Positions 1-6,711 of a stretch of DNA of 64,000 bases are shown here, in pieces (the stretch's first letter is position 1; each line of letters begins with the position of its first letter). Position numbers and translations under genes: made by a program. The notes under the pieces were generated by a model. That model was not told where the DNA came from. It did not search any database and saw nothing but the letters and a program-made list of their open reading frames with translations. The DNA is from Nocardiopsis flavescens (GTDB lineage Bacteria; Actinomycetota; Actinomycetes; Streptosporangiales; Streptosporangiaceae), in the NCBI RefSeq assembly GCF_900141985.1, contig NZ_FQZK01000004.1, positions 124,001 through 188,000 on the forward strand, given 5' to 3'.

Positions 1-421
1 ACCGGCGCCGCCGGGCCAGGGTCTCGAACACCTCGGGGCGCAGGGTGTCGAGGGAGACGTTGACCCGGTCCAGGCCCGCCTCCGCCAGGGCGGGGGCCAT
101 CCGGGCCAGCCCGATGCCGTTGGTGGTGAGGGCGGTGCGGGGCCGGGGGGTCAGGGAGGCGGCGCCGGCCACGATGGCGGGCAGGCCGCGGCGGAGCAGG
201 GGCTCGCCGCCGGTGAAGCGGACCTCGGTGATGCCCAGGCGGGTGACACCGATGCCGATCAGGCGGAGCAGTTCGTCGTCGGTGAGGAGTTCGGGTTTGG
301 GCAGCCACTCCAGGCCCTCGGGGGGCATGCAGTAGGTGCAGCGCAGATTGCACCGGTCGGTGAGCGAGACCCGCAGGTCGGTCGCCACGCGCCCATAGGA
401 GTCGGCCAGCACGGGCGTCAC
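1..421 (-). CDS. moaA: GTP 3',8-cyclase MoaA, N-terminal part (runs off window)
   Basis: Radical SAM enzyme that converts GTP to 3',8-cyclo-GTP, the first step of molybdenum cofactor synthesis. Only the first 140 residues are in the window. The radical SAM cluster motif CNLRCTYC (CxxxCxxC) lies about 20-30 residues from the start and is followed by the family sequence MPPEGLEWLP and a TGGEPLLR motif, which is the glycine-rich SAM-binding stretch. The GTG start at 421 is preceded by GGAGAG. The gene continues beyond base 1. Family assignment is firm; the C-terminal FeS cluster half cannot be seen. Confidence 0.93.
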   Translation of the reverse strand, partial: MTPVLADSYGRVATDLRVSLTDRCNLRCTYCMPPEGLEWLPKPELLTDDELLRLIGIGVTRLGITEVRFTGGEPLLRRGLPAIVAGAASLTPRPRTALTTNGIGLARMAPALAEAGLDRVNVSLDTLRPEVFETLARRRR

Positions 422-953
422 CCTCTCCAGTCGAAATCGTCGAGCAGAACGCCACCGGGACCCACTCGCGGGATATCTAGCGGGATACCCACCTGTTCAG
501 CCTAGAAGATTAACTTTCGGAGGGAGTAGACCCGATCACGCCGTTTGGCATATTTCGTCGACGCGTACGAGAGCCTCCCGGCGTTTCCGGAGCATCCTCC
601 GGACCGCGTCCCGGGCTGCGATCGTAGGCGAAGCTGCGCCCGCGCAGGCGGAACCGCGCCGCGCCCCGGAGCCCGCGGGCCCGGCTGCGCCGGGCATCCG
701 GGGCTCCGGGGGCCCACCGCCGCGGCGTCCGGACGGGCCCGGTCCCGGCGCTCCGCCGCCCGCGCCGCGCGTACCCGGGAGCCCCGGGCCGGCCCTGCCG
801 GGGCGGGGCGCGGATGAGACGATCCGCACCCGGCCGTGTGCCCCGCGACGCCCCTCCCGGGCGCGCGGGCGATGTTCTAGGGTGGCCCTCTCGCCACGGA
901 CGGGCGGCATCGCCCGCGCCGCGGCGGCACATCCGACGAGGAGGCGGCACACG
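422..953. other. Divergent intergenic region, moaA / hydrolase
   Basis: No convincing gene lies in this 532-bp stretch, although several long open frames cross it because of the high GC. On the minus strand a TAGGCT -10-like hexamer (499-504) sits upstream of moaA. On the plus strand TAGGGT (878-883) could be the -10 of the hydrolase gene, with transcription starting near 890. Neither has a good -35 box. Confidence 0.4.
468..487 (-). promoter_or_regulatory. Direct repeat in the moaA leader
   Basis: The octamer GCGGGATA occurs at 468-475 and again at 480-487, a 12-bp period, that is about one helical turn. It lies just downstream of the possible moaA -10 box, in the 5' leader. This looks like an operator for a regulator that binds direct repeats. 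The regulator is not known. Confidence 0.3.
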
Positions 954-1775
954 GTGATCACCACACGGGAATGGGGACTGGCCGGCGGGACCAACGGCTC
1001 GGAGCGGCGGGCGGCCCGGGCCTGGGCCCCCACGGAGGGAGAGCCCTCCTGGCTGGCCGTCCTGGTCCACGGCTACGGCGAGCACCTGGGGCGGTACGAG
1101 CAGGTCGCCGCCGACCTGGTGGCCGCGGGCGCGGTCGTCTACGGCGCCGACCACCGGGGGCACGGCGGGTCCTCCGGCGAGCGGGTCCTCATCGACGACT
1201 ACGCCGGGGTGGTCGAGGACGTCCACCGGGTGGTCACCCAGGCGCGGACCGCGTACCGCTCGCTGCCGCTGGTCCTCATCGGCCACTCCATGGGAGGGCT
1301 CATCGCCTCCCGGTACGCGCAGACCCACCCCGGCGGGCCGACGGCGCTGGTGCTGTCGGGCCCCGTGCTGGGGCGCTGGGAGGCCCTGGAGGCGCTGGCC
1401 GCCGCCGAGGAGATCCCCGACGCCCCCATCGACACCGCCACCCTGTCCCGCGACCCCGCCGTGGGCGCGGCGTACGAGGCCGACGAGCTGGTCTGGCACG
1501 GGCCGTTCAAGCGCGCCACGGTGAACGCGCTGCGGACGGAGATCGCCCGGGGCCTGGAGGCCGGGTCCGTGGGGCCGCTGCCGCTGCTGTGGGTCCACGG
1601 GTCCGACGACCGCCTCGTGCCGCTGTCGGGCACGCTGGTCGGGATCGGGTCCCTGCTCGGCTCGGACTTCACGGCCCGGATCTTCCCCGGGGCCCGCCAC
1701 GAGGTGTTCAACGAGACGAACCGCGACGAGGTGATCGGCGAGGTCGTGCGGTTCGCCCACCGCTTCACCGGCTGA
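954..1775 (+). CDS. Alpha/beta hydrolase, monoacylglycerol-lipase-like
   Basis: A 273-residue serine hydrolase of the alpha/beta fold, probably acting on small esters or monoacylglycerols in the cytoplasm. Visible landmarks are the oxyanion-loop motif VHGYGEH, the nucleophile elbow GHSMGG (serine), the acid loop HGSDDRLVP and the catalytic histidine in GARHEVFNE near the C-terminus. This order matches the serine aminopeptidase S33 / monoglyceride lipase group. The GTG start at 954 has a strong Shine-Dalgarno (GAGGAGG at 938-944). The open frame extends upstream to 882, but that part has no ribosome site. No signal peptide. The true substrate cannot be told from sequence. Confidence 0.88.
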   Translation: MITTREWGLAGGTNGSERRAARAWAPTEGEPSWLAVLVHGYGEHLGRYEQVAADLVAAGAVVYGADHRGHGGSSGERVLIDDYAGVVEDVHRVVTQARTAYRSLPLVLIGHSMGGLIASRYAQTHPGGPTALVLSGPVLGRWEALEALAAAEEIPDAPIDTATLSRDPAVGAAYEADELVWHGPFKRATVNALRTEIARGLEAGSVGPLPLLWVHGSDDRLVPLSGTLVGIGSLLGSDFTARIFPGARHEVFNETNRDEVIGEVVRFAHRFTG

Positions 1776-1860
1776 GGCCTCCCCGGCCCGGCCCCGCGGC
1801 CAGTCCGGGGCCCCGGCCGCCGGCTGCGCGGCCACGGCGTCCGGGAGGCGAACCGGCCAC

Positions 1861-1885
1861 GGCACCCGGCGGTCCGCCGGGTGCC
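1861..1885. terminator. Bidirectional terminator hairpin
   Basis: Perfect 11-bp inverted repeat (GGCACCCGGCG / CGCCGGGTGCC) with a 3-nt loop, placed between the convergent ends of the hydrolase (1775) and the MocR gene (1890). It has no U-tract, as is usual for actinomycete terminators. Confidence 0.7.
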
Positions 1886-1889
1886 CGGC

Positions 1890-3377
1890 TCAGACGTACA
1901 GCCGCCCGTGGGGCTGCACCGGGTGCGCCAGGGTCTCCGCGTAGGCGGCGGCCAGCCGGTCCACGGCGTCGGCGAGCACGTCCGGCGGCCGTGTGTAGGA
2001 CAGCCGCAGGTAGCGCTCCAGGGTGCCGTCCGACCCGAACACCGGGCCCGCCGCGGGGTGGACCCCGTGCCGGACCGACGCCGCCGACAGCGCGCTCGCC
2101 ACCGGCTGGGGCAGCGCCGCCCACAGCACCAGGCCGCCGCCGGGCACGTTGGGCCGCCAGTCGGGCAACCGGTCGCGCAGCGCCGCCAGCAGGGCGTCGC
2201 GGTTGCGGCGCAGCCAGCGGCTGCGCTCAGCCCGGATGCGCATGACGTCGGCCAGCAGGTGGGTGGTGGTGAGCTGGTCCAGCACCGCCCCCGCCAGGTC
2301 GAAGCGCTGGCGCACGGCCATCAGCCGGGCCACCATCGGCGGGGTGGCGCGCACCCAGCCCACCCGCAGCCCGCCCCACAGCAGCTTGCCCACCGACCCG
2401 ACCGTGACGACCCGGCCGTCGGTGTCGTGGGCGGCCACCGGGGCGGGCAGGTCGCCGGAGTCGATGGCGAGCTCGGCCACCGACTCGTCGATCACCAGGT
2501 GGGTCCCGGCCCGGCGGGCCTCGCGCACCAGCACCCGCCGCTCGTCGTCGTCCATGAGGGCGCCGGTGGGGTTGTGGAAGTCGGGGATGAGGTAGCCCAG
2601 CGAGGGCCTCCACTGGCGGAACGCGTCCACCAGGTACTCCATGTCCCACCCCTGCGGGGTCACCCCCACCGTGCGCACCCGCGCGCCGCTGCGGCGGACC
2701 GCGTCCAGGGCGTGCGGGTAGGTGGGCGACTCCACCAGGACCTCGTCGCCGGGCTGGGCGAGGAGGTCCAGGACCAGGGCCACCCCCTGCTGGGCGCCGT
2801 TGGTGATGAAGATCTGCTCGGGGGTGGTGGGCAGGCCGCGCTCGACGTAGCGCCGGGCGACGGCGTGGCGCAGCTCCGGCAGGCCGTAGGGGTAGTAGCC
2901 GAGGCCGCCCACGTGCGCGGCCAGCTGACCGGCGGCCCGGAACGCGGCGTCGCGCAGCCCCTCCACCGCCGGGGGCCCGGCCACGCCCAGGTCGATGTGC
3001 TCGGCGGCCCCGGACAGGAACGGGGACGGCGAGGGGTCGCCCGTCGAGGAGTCGGGGAGCACGGTCCAGCTGCCCGCGCCCTGGCGGCTGTCCAGGAACC
3101 GGTTGTCGCGCAGCCAGGCGTACGCGGCGGTCACGGTGTTGCGGCTGACGCCCAGCGCGGCGGCCAGGTCGCGTTCGGCGGGCAGGCGGGTGTTGGTGGG
3201 CACCCGGCCGTCGAGCACCAGGCCGCTGACGGACCGGGCGATGGAGAGGTAGTAGGGGCGCTCCACCGGGGCCTCGCCGATGAGGCGGGCCAGCAGGCGG
3301 CCGTTGATCCGGCGGGTGCCCCCGCCGGCCGTGGAGCGTTCCGCCGCGCGGGCCGCGCCGCCCTGTCGTGCCGCCAT
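1890..3377 (-). CDS. MocR-family transcriptional regulator (GntR wHTH + aminotransferase fold)
   Basis: A 495-residue regulator with an N-terminal GntR-type winged helix (about residues 30-100, with LPAERDLAAALGVSRNTV) fused to a class-I aminotransferase domain that binds PLP (about 125-490). The PLP-lysine region reads VTVGSVGKLLWGGLRVGW, and FHNPTGAL is the typical fold-type I motif. Such proteins sense PLP or an amino-acid adduct. The neighbour in divergent orientation is a YczE-like membrane protein, the arrangement known for the YczR subgroup, so it most likely controls that gene and itself. The ATG at 3377 was chosen because the wHTH begins soon after it; upstream in-frame residues run through the promoter. 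Confidence 0.88.
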   Translation of the reverse strand: MAARQGGAARAAERSTAGGGTRRINGRLLARLIGEAPVERPYYLSIARSVSGLVLDGRVPTNTRLPAERDLAAALGVSRNTVTAAYAWLRDNRFLDSRQGAGSWTVLPDSSTGDPSPSPFLSGAAEHIDLGVAGPPAVEGLRDAAFRAAGQLAAHVGGLGYYPYGLPELRHAVARRYVERGLPTTPEQIFITNGAQQGVALVLDLLAQPGDEVLVESPTYPHALDAVRRSGARVRTVGVTPQGWDMEYLVDAFRQWRPSLGYLIPDFHNPTGALMDDDERRVLVREARRAGTHLVIDESVAELAIDSGDLPAPVAAHDTDGRVVTVGSVGKLLWGGLRVGWVRATPPMVARLMAVRQRFDLAGAVLDQLTTTHLLADVMRIRAERSRWLRRNRDALLAALRDRLPDWRPNVPGGGLVLWAALPQPVASALSAASVRHGVHPAAGPVFGSDGTLERYLRLSYTRPPDVLADAVDRLAAAYAETLAHPVQPHGRLYV

Positions 3378-3456
3378 ACCGCCGCTCCCCCCGGGGCCGT
3401 GCCCGGTGCCCGCGGGCCCCCGCGGGGCCACTTCTTGGAATTGGCACTTTGAGCAG

Positions 3457-3490
3457 GGTGCCACATCGGCCAGGATACCGATGTGGCACC
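3457..3490. promoter_or_regulatory. Perfect inverted-repeat operator for the MocR/YczR-type regulator
   Basis: Arms GGTGCCACATCGG (3457-3469) and CCGATGTGGCACC (3478-3490) are exact reverse complements of 13 bp with an 8-bp spacer. A further partial half-site TTGGCAC lies just upstream (about 3441-3447). It sits between the divergent MocR gene and the yczE-like gene, where an autoregulatory operator is expected. The repeats are seen directly; the binding protein is inferred. Confidence 0.75.
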
Positions 3491-3579
3491 ACCGCGGAAC
3501 GGGGGATCGCGGTGGCGCCGGCAGGCCCCGACCCGCCCGATCCGATGATCCCCCCTTTTCATTGCGAGAGGACGGGTCC

Positions 3580-4404
3580 GTGGACGAACGGCGCGACCCC
3601 CGGCCCGACGACCCCCGCCCCCAGGGGCCCGAGGCCGGGACCCCCGGCGGACCGGGCGCAGCACCGGGGCCGGAGGGAGCGGAGGTCCGGGAGGGGGCCG
3701 AGGGGACGGCGGGGACTGCGGCCCCGGGTGCCGGGCCCGGCGCCCGCGTCCCCCTCCTGTCCCGGGTGATGGTCACCCCGGTCCTGCCCCGGCCGCGGCT
3801 GCGCAGGCTGGCGCGGCTGTACGTCGGCCTCACCCTGTACGGGCTCAGCATCGCCCTGCTGATCGAGTCCGACCTGGGCGCCATGCCCTGGGCCGTGCTG
3901 GACCAGGGGCTGGCCCTGCGCACCGGGCTGTCCATCGGCACCTGGACCGTCATCGTCGGCGCGCTGCTGATGCTGCTGTGGATCCCGCTGCGGCAGAAGC
4001 CCGGGATCGGGACCCTCAGCAACGTGGTCATGATCGGCGCCACCGCGGACCTCTTCCTGTGGCTGCTGCCGGAGACCGGGGTGCTCTGGGTCCGCGTCCT
4101 GGGGCTGCTGCTGGGGACCCTGGCGTGCGCGCTGGCCACCGGCTGCTACATCGGCGCCGCGCTGGGCCCGGGTCCGCGCGACGGCATCATGACCGGCCTG
4201 GCCGGGCTGGGCCTGTCGGTCCGCCTGGCCCGCACCGTGATCGAGGTGGCCGTGGTCGTGGTCGGCTTCCTGCTGGGCGGGACGGTCGGCCTGGGGACCC
4301 TGGTGTTCGCGGTGGCGATCGGTCCGCTCACGCAGATCTTCCTCCCCCTGTTCCGGATGTCCGAGAATCACCCGGAAACACCGATCCGATCGGGGCGCGG
4401 GTGA
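3580..4404 (+). CDS. yczE: YczE/YyaS/YitT-like integral membrane protein
   Basis: A 274-residue protein. The first 65 residues are Pro/Gly-rich and probably disordered; the rest has about five hydrophobic segments. Family-like features are LYGLSIALLIESDLGAMPW and LGPGPRDGIMTGL. Members of this family are multi-pass membrane proteins of unclear transport role, and they are often adjacent to a MocR regulator, as here. The GTG at 3580 follows GAGAGGAC; an internal GTG/ATG at 3766/3769 would give a protein lacking the disordered tail and cannot be excluded. A 13-bp inverted-repeat operator lies about 90 bp upstream. Confidence 0.8.
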   Translation: MDERRDPRPDDPRPQGPEAGTPGGPGAAPGPEGAEVREGAEGTAGTAAPGAGPGARVPLLSRVMVTPVLPRPRLRRLARLYVGLTLYGLSIALLIESDLGAMPWAVLDQGLALRTGLSIGTWTVIVGALLMLLWIPLRQKPGIGTLSNVVMIGATADLFLWLLPETGVLWVRVLGLLLGTLACALATGCYIGAALGPGPRDGIMTGLAGLGLSVRLARTVIEVAVVVVGFLLGGTVGLGTLVFAVAIGPLTQIFLPLFRMSENHPETPIRSGRG

Positions 4405-4856
4405 CCCCAATGGAGGGAGTTGATCACCACGCCATAACTTCTGTCCTCGCAAACTCCCCCAATTGACCACATACCTCCCTGCACTCTCTGATGCACGTGC
4501 AATTGCGGGTGGCGTACCCCCCGGGGAGAGGGGAAGATGGGGAACCGCGGTGAACGGTGAGGACCGTTCCGGAGCGGCTCTCCCGGGCCGACCTTTGTCG
4601 CCGCCTCCACCTGGGAACATACCCGGGTACAGGGGCGGGGGCGGGTGGTGGCGGGGGGAGGGGCCGTGATCCGGACGGCGCCCCTGTCCGCGGTGGGCAC
4701 CGCCCCGCCGGAACGGCCAGGGAGAAGCACCCCGACGGGGCGTGCACACGGGCGTGCGCGCAGCGGAACGCCACCGGGCACCGCGACACCCCGTACGGAG
4801 GCGAGAGTGCCCGCGCCGACCGCTAGGACTCAGACGACGTGATGGGGGTGAGCCGC
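4405..4856. other. Intergenic region before the GH15 gene
   Basis: About 450 bp without a supported gene. It is less GC-rich at 4430-4510 than its surroundings, which suggests regulatory DNA. A short minus-strand frame beginning with GGGAGG-ATG near 4476 overlaps the yczE end and has atypical codon use, so it is not called. I see no clear operator. Confidence 0.35.
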
Positions 4857-6647
4857 GTGCCCGGCTGGATTGAAGACTACGCAATGATCGGCGACATGCA
4901 GACCGCCGCGCTGGTCGGGCGCGACGGTTCCATCGACTGGGCGTGTCTGCCCGACTTCGACTCCTCCGCGTGCTTCGCGGCGCTGCTGGGCGACGAGCAG
5001 AACGGGTGCTGGGTCCTGCGGCCCGCCGGGGGCGACCCCCGCGCCACCCGGCGGCGCTACCGCGGCGACACGCTGATCCTGGAGTCGGAGTGGGACACCG
5101 ACACCGGCTCCGTCCGGGTCATCGACTTCATGCCGCCGCGCGGCGGCGCCCCCCACCTGGTGCGCATCGTGGAGGGGATCAGCGGCACCGTCACCATGAG
5201 CACCGTGCTGCGCCTGCGGTTCGACTACGGGCACGTCGTCCCGTGGGTCCACCGGGCCGGGACCGAACTGGTGGCGGTCGCCGGGCCCGACGCCGTCTGG
5301 CTCAGCACCCCCGTCAGCCTCCAGGGCCACAACTTCACCCACGACGCGGACTTCACCGTCAGCGCCGGGCAGCGGGTCCCCTTCGTGATGACCTGGCACC
5401 CCTCCCAGGTCGAGGAGTCCGACCACCTCGACGCCGAGAAGGCGCTGTCGCGCACCGAGCGGTTCTGGGAGAAGTGGGTGGACCAGTGCACCTACGAGGG
5501 CCCCTACCGCGAGGCCGTCATCCGCTCCCTCATCGTGCTCAAGGCCCTCACCTACCGGCCCACCGGCGGGATCGTCGCCGCCCCCACCACCTCCCTCCCC
5601 GAGGAGATCGGCGGCGTCCGCAACTGGGACTACCGCTACTGCTGGCTGCGCGACGCCACCATCACCCTGGAGGCGCTCATCCGCTCCGGGTACAAGGACG
5701 AGGCGCTGGCCTGGCGCGAGTGGCTGGTGCGCGCCGTCGCCGGCGAGCCCCAGCTCATGCAGATCATGTACGGCATCCGGGGCGAGCGCCGGCTCACCGA
5801 GTGGGAGGCCGACTGGCTGCCCGGGTACGAGGCGTCGCGGCCGGTGCGGATCGGCAACGCCGCCGTCGGCCAGTACCAGCTGGACGTGTACGGCGAGGTC
5901 ATGGACGTGCTGCACCTGGCGCGGCGGCACGGCATACGGGGCGGCGACTACCTGTGGGGGTTGCAGCGGTCCCTGGTCAACTACCTGGAATGGTGCTGGG
6001 ACGAGCCCGACGAGGGCCTGTGGGAGGTGCGCGGGCCGCGCCAGCACTTCGTGCACTCCAAGGTGATGGCGTGGGTGGCGGCGGACCGGGCGGTGCGCAG
6101 CATCGAGGAGTTCGGCAAGGAGGGCCCCATCGAGCGGTGGCGGGCCCTGCGCGACACCATCCACGCCGAGGTGTGCGAGTACGGGTACGACCCGCAGCGC
6201 AACACGTTCACGCAGTACTACGGCAGCAAGGAGCTGGACGCGGCGCTGCTGCTCATCCCGGAGGTCGGGTTCCTGCCCTACGACGACCCGCGGGTGGTCG
6301 GGACGATCGAGGCGGTGCGCAAGGACCTCATGGTGGACGGGTTCGTGCTGCGGTACCGGACGGACCTGGAGAACTCCGCCGACCAGCTGCCGGGCGACGA
6401 GGGCGCGTTCCTGGCGTGCAGCTTCTGGATGGCGAACGCCCTGCTCTCGATCGGCCGCCAGGACGAGGCCAAGGAGCTGTTCGAGCGGCTGCTCTCGCTG
6501 CGCAACGACGTGGGCCTGCTCGCCGAGGAGTGGGACCCGCGGGCGGGGCGCCAGGTGGGCAACTTCCCGCAGGCGTTCAGCCACGTGCCGCTGGTGACGA
6601 CCGCGCTCAACCTGGCCGACCGGCAGGGCGGCTGGCGCGCCGAGTAG
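4857..6647 (+). CDS. Glycoside hydrolase family 15 protein (trehalase/glucoamylase-like)
   Basis: A 596-residue cytoplasmic GH15 enzyme. The N-terminal beta-sandwich opens with the family signature IEDYAMIGDMQTAALVGR and DGSIDWACLPDFDS. The (alpha/alpha)6 barrel carries the GVRNWDYRYCWLRDA motif with the general-acid region, and the second catalytic acid lies in LLAEEWDP near the C-terminus. Actinobacterial members of this subfamily are often trehalases or alpha-glucosidases acting on trehalose or maltodextrin; which one cannot be decided here. The GTG at 4857 is preferred because GGGGGTGAG stands five bases upstream; the frame also offers GTG 4839 and ATG 4842. Confidence 0.88.
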   Translation: MPGWIEDYAMIGDMQTAALVGRDGSIDWACLPDFDSSACFAALLGDEQNGCWVLRPAGGDPRATRRRYRGDTLILESEWDTDTGSVRVIDFMPPRGGAPHLVRIVEGISGTVTMSTVLRLRFDYGHVVPWVHRAGTELVAVAGPDAVWLSTPVSLQGHNFTHDADFTVSAGQRVPFVMTWHPSQVEESDHLDAEKALSRTERFWEKWVDQCTYEGPYREAVIRSLIVLKALTYRPTGGIVAAPTTSLPEEIGGVRNWDYRYCWLRDATITLEALIRSGYKDEALAWREWLVRAVAGEPQLMQIMYGIRGERRLTEWEADWLPGYEASRPVRIGNAAVGQYQLDVYGEVMDVLHLARRHGIRGGDYLWGLQRSLVNYLEWCWDEPDEGLWEVRGPRQHFVHSKVMAWVAADRAVRSIEEFGKEGPIERWRALRDTIHAEVCEYGYDPQRNTFTQYYGSKELDAALLLIPEVGFLPYDDPRVVGTIEAVRKDLMVDGFVLRYRTDLENSADQLPGDEGAFLACSFWMANALLSIGRQDEAKELFERLLSLRNDVGLLAEEWDPRAGRQVGNFPQAFSHVPLVTTALNLADRQGGWRAE

Positions 6648-6660
6648 GAGCGGACGCGAA

Positions 6661-6698
6661 GGTGCCCCGCGGCCGGCCGGAAGCGGCCGCGGGGCACC
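6661..6698. terminator. Strong bidirectional terminator hairpin
   Basis: Perfect 15-bp stem (6661-6675 with 6684-6698) and 8-nt loop between the convergent GH15 and kinase genes. Confidence 0.8.
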
Positions 6699-6711
6699 GG
6701 TATGCGGGGGG

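Noticed and set aside
4368-4476. Short minus-strand frame with GGGAGG ribosome site overlapping the yczE-like gene
   Set aside because: Codon use is atypical, it overlaps a better gene and has no recognisable product.
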